Source: Vibrio sp. SNU_ST1
GTDB taxonomy: Bacteria; Pseudomonadota; Gammaproteobacteria; Enterobacterales; Vibrionaceae
Length of the DNA stretch: 64,000 bases
Direction of reading: 5' to 3'
Assembly (NCBI RefSeq): GCF_030563405.1
Contig: NZ_CP130748.1
Coordinates: 806,001 to 870,000, forward strand
Shown here: positions 24,824 to 33,796 of the stretch, one piece after another
Layout of the letters: the number at the start of each line of letters is the position of its first letter
How positions within the stretch are numbered: the first letter of the stretch is position 1
Translations under genes and position numbers: made by a program
The notes under the pieces: model-generated
Told to the model about the DNA's origin: nothing
Seen by the model: only the letters and a program-made list of their open reading frames with translations
Database searches by the model: none

Positions 24824-26704
24824 ATGGCGTCGGATCTTCTGAATGTAGGAGCACAAAGTGTTCTTACTGCTCAGAGACAGCTAAACACCACAGGTCATAA
24901 CATTTCTAACGCCAACACAGAGGGCTATAGCCGTCAGTCTGTGGTTCAAGGTGTGAATGACCCGCGCCAGTACGGTGGTCAAACCTACGGTATGGGTGTG
25001 CATGTGGAAAATGTTCGCCGCTCGTGGGACCAGTTTGCCGTCAAGGAACTTAATTTATCAACAACCAATGCCGCTAACAAAGCGGATACCGAAGCTAACC
25101 TGGATATGCTGTCAAGCATGTTGTCATCGGTTGTTTCGAAGAAGATCCCAGAGAACCTCAATGAGTGGTTTGATTCTGTTAAGACGCTCGCTGATACCCC
25201 GAATGATGTGGGTACACGAAAAGTCGTCATAGAAAAAGCTGGGTTATTAAGTAAAACGTTAAATGAATTTCATGAAACCGTTCGTCAACAGTCTGATTCT
25301 GCGAATAAGAAATTAGACATGGGTATTGAGCGAGTTAACCAAATTGCATACGAGATCCGTGATCTTCAGCGATTAATGGTACGAACTCCCGGACCTCATA
25401 ATGATCTACAAGATCAGCACGAACAGCTAGTTAATGAGCTTTCTGGTTACACTAAAGTGACGGTGACACCACGAGCTAATAATGAAGGCTTTAATGTCCA
25501 TATCGGAAATGGTCATACCTTAGTTTCTGGTACAGAAGCGAGCCAACTGAAAATGATCGATGGTGTACCAGATGCACATCAGCGTCGTCTTGCTATCGTA
25601 GAAGGAAAGTCATTAAAGGCGATTACTAACCGCGATATTGATGGACAAATCGGCGCGATGTTAGATATGCGTGATGAACATATTCCTGCAGTTATGGATG
25701 AGCTTGGTCGTTTGGCGACCGCGTTTTCATACGAGGTCAATGCGCTGCAATCGCAAGGTTTGGATCTCAACGGCAATGTAGGTAAAAACCTGTTTACCGA
25801 TGTGAACTCTGAGTTAGTGGCTAAGTCTCGTGTTACTGCTCACGGACAGTCAAAAGCGGATGTCGCGGTTTATATTGATGATACTTCTGCTCTTAAAGGC
25901 GGTGAGTATGGCCTGAAATACGATGGCAGCGATTATGTGGTGATTAAGCCAGATGGTGAAACGGTAAAAGTTAGCACTAATTCAACTGGCAATGCCTTTT
26001 ATTTAGATGGCATGCGAGTGGAAGTTCGAAATCCGCCGGAACTGGGTGAGAAGCTTTTACTACGCCCAACCCGCAACTTTGCCGCGCAGATTCAGATGGA
26101 AACCAAAGATCCTAAAGATATTGCAGCGCAAAGCTATGAGGCATCCACCACCTTTGCTAAAGGCACTGCAGGTTTTAAAATTTTGGCGGCAGGTCAGCTG
26201 CGAGAGTTTGAAGTGATAGTGTCCCCAAAGGGGGAACAGTTTGCGGTTACCGATCCGAAGGGCAATATAATTATGCAGCCTCAACCGTATCCGCCACAAG
26301 GCCCCGTGACAATTAATGGCACAACGTTTGAACTGACACCGGGCGCGGTGGCAAACGATAAATTTACGGCAAACCTTGTCCCTTCAGAAGGTGACAATGG
26401 CAACTTGCGTAAATTGCAAGATCTCCAAACAGGCAAAGTCTTGGATGATGGTGAGTCTACGATTTTAGATCTTTACCACAACTTGAATACCAATACGGGC
26501 TTGAAATCTTCAACGGCAAATCGCTTGAGTGATATTGCTAGGCTAGAAAAAGAGTCAGCTCAAGAACGTATTGCTTCAGTCTCTGGGGTGAACCTAGATG
26601 AAGAAGCAGCAAATATGATGAAATTTCAGCAAGCGTACATGGCTTCTTCACGCATCATGCAAGCCGCCAATGATACGTTTAATACTATTTTGGCTTTGAG
26701 GTAG
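24824..26704 (+). CDS. flgK: Hook-filament junction protein FlgK (HAP1)
   Basis: A 626-residue axial protein. It begins MASDLLNVGAQSVLTAQRQLNTTGHNISNANTEGYSRQ, where NISNANTEGYSRQ is the FlgK motif, and ends NLDEEAANMMKFQQAYMASSRIMQAAN. It links the hook to the filament and is exported with the help of FlgN. At 626 residues it is of normal Vibrio length. It is first in the flgKL message, 9 nt before flgL. Confidence 0.96.
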   Translation: MASDLLNVGAQSVLTAQRQLNTTGHNISNANTEGYSRQSVVQGVNDPRQYGGQTYGMGVHVENVRRSWDQFAVKELNLSTTNAANKADTEANLDMLSSMLSSVVSKKIPENLNEWFDSVKTLADTPNDVGTRKVVIEKAGLLSKTLNEFHETVRQQSDSANKKLDMGIERVNQIAYEIRDLQRLMVRTPGPHNDLQDQHEQLVNELSGYTKVTVTPRANNEGFNVHIGNGHTLVSGTEASQLKMIDGVPDAHQRRLAIVEGKSLKAITNRDIDGQIGAMLDMRDEHIPAVMDELGRLATAFSYEVNALQSQGLDLNGNVGKNLFTDVNSELVAKSRVTAHGQSKADVAVYIDDTSALKGGEYGLKYDGSDYVVIKPDGETVKVSTNSTGNAFYLDGMRVEVRNPPELGEKLLLRPTRNFAAQIQMETKDPKDIAAQSYEASTTFAKGTAGFKILAAGQLREFEVIVSPKGEQFAVTDPKGNIIMQPQPYPPQGPVTINGTTFELTPGAVANDKFTANLVPSEGDNGNLRKLQDLQTGKVLDDGESTILDLYHNLNTNTGLKSSTANRLSDIARLEKESAQERIASVSGVNLDEEAANMMKFQQAYMASSRIMQAANDTFNTILALR

Positions 26705-26713
26705 GAGATATAA

Positions 26714-27904
26714 ATGTTGACTCGTATTTCTAGCTTTCATAATTATCAGTCAGTACAAAATGACTTTCGCCGCCAAGAAAACAAGGTGCATCATAATCAA
26801 GCACAACTGGCTTCCGGTAAGAAATTACAGTCGGCGAGTGATGATCCTTTGGCGACGCATTATTTACAAAACATCGGCCAGCAATCTGAGCAACTTAAAC
26901 AGTATGTCGATGCGATCACTCTAATTAGAAACCGCCTTGAACATCATGAAGTCATGGTCGCCAACTCGGAAGGGTTCGCGGATGAAGCAAAACGAACCGT
27001 GATGGAAATGATTAACGGTGCACTTTCACCGGAAGACCGCTTAGCGAAGAAACGTGAAATTCAAGAGTTATCGAATAATCTTCTACATTTAGCTAATACT
27101 CAAGATGAGTCAGGTAACTACACATTTTCAGGAACCAAGCCCAAGAGCCAGCCATTTTTTCAAGATAATGAAGGAAATGTTTCTTATCAAGGTGATGACT
27201 ATCAAAGAAAGATGCGAGTAGCAACTAGCTTTGAAATGGCAATGAACGATCCGGGCAGTAAGTTGTTTATGGAAATAGATAACCCGTTTGGTGACTACGA
27301 GCCTCAGTATGATCTTGAACCGGCCTCTGAGTTATTACTAGGGCGCGCAACCAATAAATCTGAAGATGGTTCTACTTATAAAGTGACTTTTGTTGATATG
27401 CAAACAGGCAAGTTCGCTTACCAGCTTGAAAAAGATGGCGAAGTGGTTGCCTCGGAAGATTTTGATCCTTCGAAAGGTGTTGTCTATGAAGGTCTGAATA
27501 TCCAATTCAAGGGGCAGATCACGAAGGGTGACTCGATCACTTTAGAGCCGAGAAAGACATTTTCTATTTTTGATACATTCAAAGAGACCGCCGAACAGGC
27601 TGAAAATCCAGTATCGGATGCATCGGCAACGGCAAAACTGCACCAAATGACAGAAGAATTTCATGCCGCGTTTATTCATTTGACTAAGGCGAGAACGGAT
27701 GTCGGTGCACGTTTGAGTACGTTGGATATTCAAGAGCAGCAACATGAAGATTTTAAGTTGTCTTTAGCGAAAGCAAAAAGCAACTTTGAAGACTTGGATT
27801 ATTCGAAAGCCATCATTGAATTCAATGAAAACTCTCGAGCGTTACAAGCTTCACAACAAGCGTTTGGCAAGACGAAAGACCTGACCTTGTTTAATTATAT
27901 TTAG
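26714..27904 (+). CDS. flgL: Hook-filament junction protein FlgL (HAP3)
   Basis: A 396-residue axial protein with flagellin-like ends: MLTRISSFHNYQSVQNDFRR at the start with ASGKKLQSASDDPLATHYL, and KSNFEDLDYSKAIIEFNENSRALQASQQAF near the end. It sits between FlgK and the first flagellin ring. It is co-transcribed with flgK; a strong hairpin at 27980 follows. Confidence 0.95.
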   Translation: MLTRISSFHNYQSVQNDFRRQENKVHHNQAQLASGKKLQSASDDPLATHYLQNIGQQSEQLKQYVDAITLIRNRLEHHEVMVANSEGFADEAKRTVMEMINGALSPEDRLAKKREIQELSNNLLHLANTQDESGNYTFSGTKPKSQPFFQDNEGNVSYQGDDYQRKMRVATSFEMAMNDPGSKLFMEIDNPFGDYEPQYDLEPASELLLGRATNKSEDGSTYKVTFVDMQTGKFAYQLEKDGEVVASEDFDPSKGVVYEGLNIQFKGQITKGDSITLEPRKTFSIFDTFKETAEQAENPVSDASATAKLHQMTEEFHAAFIHLTKARTDVGARLSTLDIQEQQHEDFKLSLAKAKSNFEDLDYSKAIIEFNENSRALQASQQAFGKTKDLTLFNYI

Positions 27905-27979
27905 CTGTGAACAGTCGTTAATCTGGGGTTAGTTCTCTGCCGTATGTGCTATGCCATACGTGCGAACAATCCTATCGGT

Positions 27980-28010
27980 TGCCACTTTTTTATTCAAAGT
28001 GGCATGTTTG
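27980..28010 (+). terminator. Hairpin after flgL, probable terminator
   Basis: TGCCACTTT and AAAGTGGCA form a 9-bp stem around a 7-nt loop. The following TGTTTG is only a weak T tract, so efficiency is uncertain. Confidence 0.6.
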
Positions 28011-28150
28011 AAAAATAGCGGCAAAAAACGGCAATGAGAGATATTAATCTCTTATATTCTCGACTTAATACAACTGTTACTTATGGTAATCTTTCATTAA
28101 GTCTCTGTTTTGTTGTGATTTTTTAAATTATTGCAATTGATTTAAAAAGT
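28011..28150. other. AT-rich gap upstream of the first flagellin
   Basis: The full gap between flgL and the first flagellin is 401 nt. It holds the hairpin at 27980, this AT-rich stretch, a sigma-54 site at 28151 and an untranslated leader of roughly 125 nt. The AT-rich stretch is the expected place for binding of FlrC or of a DNA-bending protein, but I see no clear inverted repeat. Confidence 0.35.
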
Positions 28151-28166
28151 TGGCACATAACATGCT
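28151..28166 (+). promoter_or_regulatory. Sigma-54 promoter of the first flagellin gene
   Basis: TGGCAC-ATAAC-ATGCT; GG-N10-GC spacing is exact and the -24 element is perfect. This sets the first flagellin apart from the two that follow, which have sigma-28 sites. Confidence 0.85.
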
Positions 28167-28305
28167 TTTGTATTTGTCATAAATGATTAATACAGATCTT
28201 AAACCTTATCTAGGGTTTATCGCGTAATACACGGTCAGTGCTTATCCATATGAGAGTAAAGCTGGCCGCTTCGCAGAAATTTTGCGAACTCATAAGGAGA
28301 GCAAT

Positions 28306-29505
28306 ATGGCTATTAATGTAAGCACTAACGTATCTGCTATGACAGCACAACGATACTTGAATAAATCGTCTAATGAACTAGCGACCTCTATGGAGCGTTT
28401 GTCATCAGGCCACAAGATCAACAGTGCAAAAGATGATGCAGCTGGTCTACAAATATCAAACCGTTTAACAGCCCAGTCTCGTGGTCTTGATGTAGCGATG
28501 CGTAATGCAAATGATGGTATTTCGATTGCTCAAACTGCAGAAGGCGCGATGAACGAATCAACGAACATACTACAACGTATGCGTGATCTAGCGATTCAGT
28601 CATCAAACGGCACCAACTCTCCGGCAGAGCGTCAAGCATTAAACGAAGAGACTATGGCTCTTCAAGATGAGCTTAACCGTATCGCTGAGACAACGGCTTT
28701 CGGTGGCCGTCGCTTATTGAATGGCTCATTTGGTGAAGCTTCATTCCAGATTGGTTCAAACTCTGGTGAAGCGATGATCATGGCGCTAACTAGTATTCGT
28801 GCGGATGATTTCCGTATGGGTGGAACAACATTCGACACTGAAAACGCTAAAGATAAAAGCTGGGAAGTACCAGTAGCAGCAAAAGATCTTAAGTTTGAAT
28901 TCAAAACTAAAGCGGGTGAAGAGATTACTCTCGATATAAGCGCCAAAGCCGGCGACGATATCGAAGAACTAGCCACTTACATTAATGGTCAATCTGATTT
29001 AATTAACGCATCGGTTACTGATGAAGGTCGCATACAGGTATTTGTAGCCGAGCCAGATTTAGATGGTGAGATGAGAATCTCGGGTGGTTTAGCCTCTGAA
29101 CTAGGCTTCAAAAATGATGCTCCTGAAGGCCAGGAAACCACAACCACGGCGGATGGCAAAGTTGTACCTGCACCTGCTGTAGGTCGAACGACATTAGTTC
29201 AAGATGTCGATTTGAATACTGTAGCGGGTTCACAAAACGCAATCAGTGTCATCGACTCTGCAATGCAGTACGTTGACTCACAGCGTGCTGATTTGGGTGC
29301 GAAGCAAAACCGTCTAAGCCACAGTATTAATAACTTGGCAAACGTTCAAGAGAACGTAGACGCTTCAAACAGCCGAATCAAAGATACGGACTTTGCGAAA
29401 GAGACAACGCAAATGACCAAAGCTCAAATTCTGCAACAGGCAGGTACATCAATACTTGCTCAAGCAAAACAGTTGCCTAACTCTGCAATATCACTATTGC
29501 AATAG
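28306..29505 (+). CDS. flaA: Flagellin 1, sigma-54-type (FlaA-like)
   Basis: A 399-residue flagellin. I use the ATG at 28306, preceded by AAGGAG, since all three flagellins here begin MA(I/V)NV(S/N)[14 protein letters not shown]0/D1 are conserved at both ends; the middle (about 170-300) differs from the other two. Unlike flagellins 2 and 3, it ends in LLQ rather than LLG and has [15 protein letters not shown] in place of RVAIQEEV. It lies directly after flgKL and has a sigma-54 promoter, as does the essential core flagellin FlaA of V. cholerae and V. fischeri; the symbol rests on this analogy. A long leader of about 125 nt precedes it. Confidence 0.93.
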   Translation: MAINVSTNVSAMTAQRYLNKSSNELATSMERLSSGHKINSAKDDAAGLQISNRLTAQSRGLDVAMRNANDGISIAQTAEGAMNESTNILQRMRDLAIQSSNGTNSPAERQALNEETMALQDELNRIAETTAFGGRRLLNGSFGEASFQIGSNSGEAMIMALTSIRADDFRMGGTTFDTENAKDKSWEVPVAAKDLKFEFKTKAGEEITLDISAKAGDDIEELATYINGQSDLINASVTDEGRIQVFVAEPDLDGEMRISGGLASELGFKNDAPEGQETTTTADGKVVPAPAVGRTTLVQDVDLNTVAGSQNAISVIDSAMQYVDSQRADLGAKQNRLSHSINNLANVQENVDASNSRIKDTDFAKETTQMTKAQILQQAGTSILAQAKQLPNSAISLLQ

Positions 29506-30045
29506 TTATTGGTGGAACTTGCTATTCGTGTTCAGACGTGAACCGCTTAGCGAGGGAAACTGGCAAGCATACTTACTATTGGGTGTTTAGCTCTCTCATC
29601 TCTCACCTGCTATCCATTTTTACGGTAAGAATGCAACGGCGCGTCGGAAATGTGTTCATTTCTCGATGATCTCCGCGCAGGCTCTGACACGCCAACTAGC
29701 CCCGGTTCCTTCACAGGAAAAGGGGCTTTTTCCTTTCTACTGCTACATTTTTATTTTCTTGCCAATCTTCAATCTTCTATCTTTTGAATCCTCAAAACCT
29801 CGATTTTACTCATCTGTTTCACGACAAATAACATCACTCTTTGTATAAGAAGGATACCAATCTGCGCTCTTTGGTGACTGTTCTTTTCTCGACCTTGGGT
29901 CACTCTAATGATGCTTAGTGTGTTTTTTGAACATATTTGAATGCATTCTCAATTGAAGACTGCCACAGTTATAGAAAATGTAAGGTTTTAAGTGTCTGAT
30001 AAAATTGATTTTAATATTTAATTTGTGGTTTTTTGAAAGTTTTTC
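29506..30045. other. Gap between flagellins 1 and 2
   Basis: This 540-nt stretch before the next promoter holds no credible gene; small open frames in it lack ribosome sites and sensible sequence. It contains a strong terminator at 29698, a further short palindrome (GTTCAGACGTGAAC near 29530) and an AT-rich run from about 29940. Confidence 0.5.
29698..29733 (+). terminator. Rho-independent terminator downstream of flagellin 1
   Basis: AGCCCC pairs with GGGGCT; inside, TTCCT pairs with AGGAA. TTTTTCC follows. It is about 190 nt after the stop codon, so flagellin 1 mRNA would have a long 3' untranslated end. Confidence 0.75.
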
Positions 30046-30072
30046 TAAAGCTTCTGAATTTCGAGCCGTTAT
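30046..30072 (+). promoter_or_regulatory. Sigma-28 (FliA) promoter of flagellin 2
   Basis: TAAAGCTT (30046-30053), 11 nt, GCCGTTAT (30065-30072): near the consensus TAAAGTTT-N11-GCCGATAA. It is about 80 nt before the start codon. Confidence 0.85.
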
Positions 30073-30153
30073 TAAAAGTAACTTAGAGATAACTACTTGG
30101 TTTTCCGAGACGTCGGAAACCGCTATACCGGAAAATCAATTGGAGAAATCACC

Positions 30154-31320
30154 ATGGCAGTGAATGTAAATACCAACGTTTCAGCAATGACAGCACAACG
30201 TTACCTAAACAGTGCAAATAGCTCTCAACAAACATCAATGGAGCGCCTATCTTCAGGCTCTAAAATCAACAGCGCAAAAGATGACGCTGCTGGTCTACAA
30301 ATCTCGAACCGTTTGAATGTTCAGAGTCGCGGTCTTGATGTTGCTGTACGTAATGCTAACGATGGTATCTCTATCGCTCAAACGGCAGAAGGTGCGATGA
30401 ATGAAACATCGAACATTCTGCAACGTATGCGTGACTTGTCTCTACAATCAACAAACGGTTCAAATACAAAAGCTGACCGTGTTGCAATCCAAGAGGAAGT
30501 AACGGCGCTTAACGATGAATTGAATCGTATCGCTGAAACGACATCTTTTGGTGGTAACAAGCTGCTTAACGGTACTCACGGTACTAAGTCATTCCAAATT
30601 GGTGCAGATAATGGTGAGGCAGTAATGCTTCAACTGAAAGATATGCGTTCTGATAACGACCAAATGGGCGGCAGCAGCTACCAATTTACTGAAGCTAAAG
30701 GTAAAGATTGGGGCGTTAAAGCTGGCGCGAATGACTTAACTATGTCACTAAAAGACAGCTTTGGTGATGATCGAGAAATCAACATCTCTGCTAAAGCGGG
30801 CGATGATATTGAAGAGCTAGCGACTTACATTAACGGTCAACAAGACTTAGTAAAAGCGTCTATTGATGAAGAAGGTAAACTTCAAATCTTTGCTGGCAAC
30901 AATAAAGTTGATGGAGAAATTGCATTTTCTGGTGCTCTATCAGATGAACTAGGTATGCAAGCAGGCAAGAACCCTGAAGACCCAAAAACGCTAGAGGGTA
31001 AGCAGGTAACGGTTGATAGTATCGACGTAACGTCTGTTGGTGGTGCTCAAGAATCTGTAGCGGTTATCGATGCGGCACTTAAGTATGTAGATAGCCACCG
31101 TTCAGAGCTTGGTGCTTTCCAAAACCGTTTCGACCACGCAATTAACAACTTAGACAACATTAATGAAAACGTTAATGCATCTAAGAGCCGTATCAAAGAT
31201 ACCGATTTCGCTAAAGAGACGACTCAGATGACTAAATCTCAGATCCTTTCTCAAGCTTCAAGCTCGATTCTTGCACAAGCGAAGCAAGCTCCGAACTCGG
31301 CACTTAGCCTACTAGGTTAA
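30154..31320 (+). CDS. Flagellin 2, sigma-28-type
   Basis: A 388-residue flagellin starting [20 protein letters not shown] at the ATG at 30154, with GGAG before it; the open frame reaches 19 codons further up but into the leader. D0/D1 ends are nearly identical to flagellin 3 (shared [17 protein letters not shown]-like region and C-terminal LAQAKQ...LSLLG), while the central domain differs. A sigma-28 promoter drives it, so it should be made late, after FlgM is exported. Its order between flaA and the flaG-proximal flagellin resembles flaC or flaD of other vibrios; orthology cannot be fixed by eye, hence no symbol. Confidence 0.94.
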   Translation: MAVNVNTNVSAMTAQRYLNSANSSQQTSMERLSSGSKINSAKDDAAGLQISNRLNVQSRGLDVAVRNANDGISIAQTAEGAMNETSNILQRMRDLSLQSTNGSNTKADRVAIQEEVTALNDELNRIAETTSFGGNKLLNGTHGTKSFQIGADNGEAVMLQLKDMRSDNDQMGGSSYQFTEAKGKDWGVKAGANDLTMSLKDSFGDDREINISAKAGDDIEELATYINGQQDLVKASIDEEGKLQIFAGNNKVDGEIAFSGALSDELGMQAGKNPEDPKTLEGKQVTVDSIDVTSVGGAQESVAVIDAALKYVDSHRSELGAFQNRFDHAINNLDNINENVNASKSRIKDTDFAKETTQMTKSQILSQASSSILAQAKQAPNSALSLLG

Positions 31321-31415
31321 TCGGTTGAAAGGCCATATTGACTATATGCATTGTTAATCATAATTGTCAATATTAGGCTTCCACAAATTAGCTCGTGGTG
31401 AGAGATGAGCGCTAA

Positions 31416-31442
31416 ATAAACCCAGCTTCGGCTGGGTTTTTT
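31416..31442 (+). terminator. Rho-independent terminator of flagellin 2
   Basis: AAACCCAGC and GCTGGGTTT form a 9-bp stem with the very stable loop TTCG, followed by TTTT. Confidence 0.9.
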
Positions 31443-31494
31443 ATTGCCTGCGATTTGGTAAAGGCAATTTTCGAGAGTAGGGGGAAAGCCAAAG

Positions 31495-31632
31495 CGAGAT
31501 TCCCAATCACGTTCGTTCCTCATTGTAGGGCATGACCGAGTCGGGAAATGATAATTTCATCGCTGATCGCTTATTGTAGCGAAGTAGCCTTTCGTCATTC
31601 CAGAACCGAGTAAAGCGAGGTATCAGGAATCT
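31495..31632. repeat. Pair of inverted dispersed repeat units (REP/BIME-like)
   Basis: One unit, read on the minus strand (31537 to 31495), runs GGTCATGCCC...GAGGAACGAACGTG...GGGAATCTCG; the other, on the plus strand (31593 to 31632), runs CGTCATTCCAGAACCGAG...AGCGAGGTATCAGGAATCT. Both follow a GTCAT-CC ... GA--AA-GA-GT ... GGAATCT pattern. I recall such units as frequent between genes in Splendidus-clade vibrios; here they point away from each other across 55 nt. Confidence 0.6.
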
Positions 31633-31674
31633 TTTCTTATATCAATGTTCTGATGGATATTGATACACATAGTG

Positions 31675-31841
31675 TTAATACCAATCGTAGTAAATAACTT
31701 ATCACCCTAGCTTGCTAAAAACTCGATAACGACGTTAGAATTTTTGATTGTAGAATAACGACTTATCGAAAAAACCCTACCTTTTTATCAGCATTTTTCC
31801 TGCGCTATTTCTACTCACTTACTTACTGTGATTGGTATAAA
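31675..31841. mobile_element. Miniature inverted-repeat element (MITE-like), 167 bp
   Basis: The ends TTAATACCAATCGTAGTAA and TTACTGTGATTGGTATAAA are imperfect inverted repeats (about 19 of 23 positions match over the longer alignment). The interior has no open frame. A deleted copy of the same element appears at 9726-9776. No transposase is in the window, so it would be moved in trans, if at all. Confidence 0.6.
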
Positions 31842-31931
31842 TCCGGCTTTAAAAGATGTCGTGAGATTAATTGATCTACTTCACGTTTTTTTTAACATTG
31901 AAAATAATACGAAAAAAAATGCATTTTTTAT

Positions 31932-31958
31932 TAAAGCTTCTAGTTAAGGGGCCGTTAA
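31932..31958 (+). promoter_or_regulatory. Sigma-28 (FliA) promoter of flagellin 3
   Basis: TAAAGCTT (31932-31939), 11 nt, GCCGTTAA (31951-31958). The -35 octamer and the first two spacer bases are the same as in the flagellin 2 promoter. The leader is about 120 nt. Confidence 0.85.
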
Positions 31959-32088
31959 AGGGATTGAGAGAAATGATATGTACCAATGTAAGGTGAGAGA
32001 GACACTGGTATATAAAACAAAATAACATGTGTTTTTGTGAGGTGAGAGTCACATAAGTGCATGAAAAAATGCCTAAAGGAGATCAACT

Positions 32089-33267
32089 ATGGCGATTAAT
32101 GTAAGCACAAATGTGTCTGCAATGACGGCTCAGCGCTACCTAAATAGTGCGGCTGAAGGTACTCAAAAATCAATGGAGCGTTTGTCTTCTGGCTATAAAA
32201 TCAATAGCGCAAAAGATGATGCTGCAGGCCTACAAATCTCTAACCGCTTAACGTCGCAAAGTCGTGGCCTAGATATGGCTGTAAAAAACGCGAACGATGG
32301 TATCTCTATTGCACAGACAGCTGAAGGTGCAATGAATGAGTCAACCAATATCCTGCAACGAATGCGTGACCTTTCCCTTCAATCTTCAAATGGTTCAAAC
32401 ACGAAATCTGAACGTGTTGCAATTCAAGAAGAAGTCTCAGCTCTAAACACTGAGCTTAACCGTATCGCTGAAACGACCTCTTTTGGTGGTAACAAGCTTT
32501 TGAACGGAACTTTCGGTAGTCAATCTTTCCAAATTGGTGCAGATTCTGGTGAAGCAGTAATGCTGACAATGAATAATATGCGTACCGATACTGAAGCAAT
32601 GGGCGGTAAGAGCTATAGCGTTGCTGAGGGGAAAGATACGTCTTGGCGCGTAGGTGAAGATTCTGTTCTAACGATGAAGTACCAAGATCAGTTTGGTGAC
32701 GTTCAAGATCTGTCGATTACTGCGAAAAAGGGTAATGACATGGAAGAACTTGCCACTTACCTAAACGGTCAAAGCCCAGACATTCAAGCTTCGGTAGGTG
32801 AAGGCGGTAAATTGCAACTCTTCGCTTCAAGCCAAAAAGTTGATGGTAATGTAGAGTTTGGCGGCTCTCTTGCTGAAGAGTTAGGTCTTGGATCTGGTAA
32901 AGATGCAGAAGGTAAAGAGATTCCTGGCAGCAGCAAGGCTATTGTAACGGATGTTACTGTTAACGACATTGATGTAACTTCTGTTGCAGGTTCAAACAAC
33001 GCTGTATCTATTATTGACGGTGCTTTAAAGGCAGTAGATAGTAATCGTGCTTCTCTTGGTGCATTCCAAAACCGTTTTGACCACGCAATCAGCAACTTAG
33101 AAAATATTAACGAAAACGTTAATGCGTCTAAGAGTCGAATCAAAGATACTGATTACGCAAAAGAAACAACGGCAATGACGAAGTCTCAAATCTTACAACA
33201 AGCGAGTACTTCTATTTTAGCTCAAGCAAAACAATCACCATCAGCAGCTCTAAGCTTATTGGGCTAA
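32089..33267 (+). CDS. Flagellin 3, sigma-28-type, next to flaG
   Basis: A 392-residue flagellin. AAGGAG precedes the ATG. Ends are almost the same as flagellin 2; the C-terminus reads [10 protein letters not shown]. The central domain (about 170-300) has its own sequence with a [19 protein letters not shown] strand set. Its position just before flaG-fliD matches flaB of V. cholerae, but I leave the symbol open. It is driven by its own sigma-28 site and ends at a hairpin. Confidence 0.94.
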   Translation: MAINVSTNVSAMTAQRYLNSAAEGTQKSMERLSSGYKINSAKDDAAGLQISNRLTSQSRGLDMAVKNANDGISIAQTAEGAMNESTNILQRMRDLSLQSSNGSNTKSERVAIQEEVSALNTELNRIAETTSFGGNKLLNGTFGSQSFQIGADSGEAVMLTMNNMRTDTEAMGGKSYSVAEGKDTSWRVGEDSVLTMKYQDQFGDVQDLSITAKKGNDMEELATYLNGQSPDIQASVGEGGKLQLFASSQKVDGNVEFGGSLAEELGLGSGKDAEGKEIPGSSKAIVTDVTVNDIDVTSVAGSNNAVSIIDGALKAVDSNRASLGAFQNRFDHAISNLENINENVNASKSRIKDTDYAKETTAMTKSQILQQASTSILAQAKQSPSAALSLLG

Positions 33268-33287
33268 ACTTACTTCAGTAAGTAACG

Positions 33288-33316
33288 GTAAACTCTACTG
33301 TGGGTAGAGTTTTACT
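33288..33316 (+). terminator. Hairpin between flagellin 3 and flaG
   Basis: AAACTCTAC and GTAGAGTTT form a 9-bp stem with loop TGTGG, then TTACTG. The T tract is short, so partial read-through to flaG is likely. Confidence 0.6.
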
Positions 33317-33348
33317 GTTAGGCTCATAAAGGTGGGAGGGAGAGTGTT

Positions 33349-33774
33349 ATGGAAATATTATCTAACGCATCGAACATCCAGCCTTATGGCTCACCTAATG
33401 GCATTAAATTTGCAAGCGATAAAGGTAGTAGTGCGTCGAGTACTTTACATCCGAAAGAAACAACGTCTTATGACAAGGTAGAAAAATCGAAAGAGATGGC
33501 TACCGAAGCGGCGATTCAATTAGCTCAACATAGACAAGAGTTAAATGATGCGGAGCGAGTCAAAATGGTGGAGAAGGTAAATGAATTTATATCTTCTCTC
33601 AACAAGGGTGTTGCTTTTAAGGTTGATGAAGAGACTGGGAGAGATGTGGTTACCATTTATGAGACCACAACAGGCGATATTATTCGCCAAATTCCCGATG
33701 AAGAAATGCTCGAAATTCTAAGGCGCCTAGCAGCCCAAACCTCGAATAGTGGAATATTGGAGGCTAAGGTTTAA
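33349..33774 (+). CDS. flaG: Flagellar protein FlaG
   Basis: A 141-residue protein of the FlaG family. The conserved C-terminal part (VNEFISSLNKGVAFKVDEE ... VTIYETTTGDIIRQIPDEEMLEILRRL) is clear; the N-terminal 50 residues are Ser/Lys-rich and poorly conserved. FlaG influences filament length in some bacteria; its role in Vibrio is not settled. GGAGGGAGAG precedes the ATG. It lies 22 nt before fliD and heads the flaG-fliD-flaI-fliS group. Confidence 0.92.
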   Translation: MEILSNASNIQPYGSPNGIKFASDKGSSASSTLHPKETTSYDKVEKSKEMATEAAIQLAQHRQELNDAERVKMVEKVNEFISSLNKGVAFKVDEETGRDVVTIYETTTGDIIRQIPDEEMLEILRRLAAQTSNSGILEAKV

Positions 33775-33796
33775 GTCGTATTATTGAGGTGGTTTA

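Noticed and set aside
29666-29848. 60-codon open frame between flagellins 1 and 2
   Set aside because: It spans a strong terminator hairpin and has no ribosome site.
29849-29870. GGATACCAATCTGCG as a third end of the MITE
   Set aside because: Only about nine bases match and no second end or interior sequence is near.
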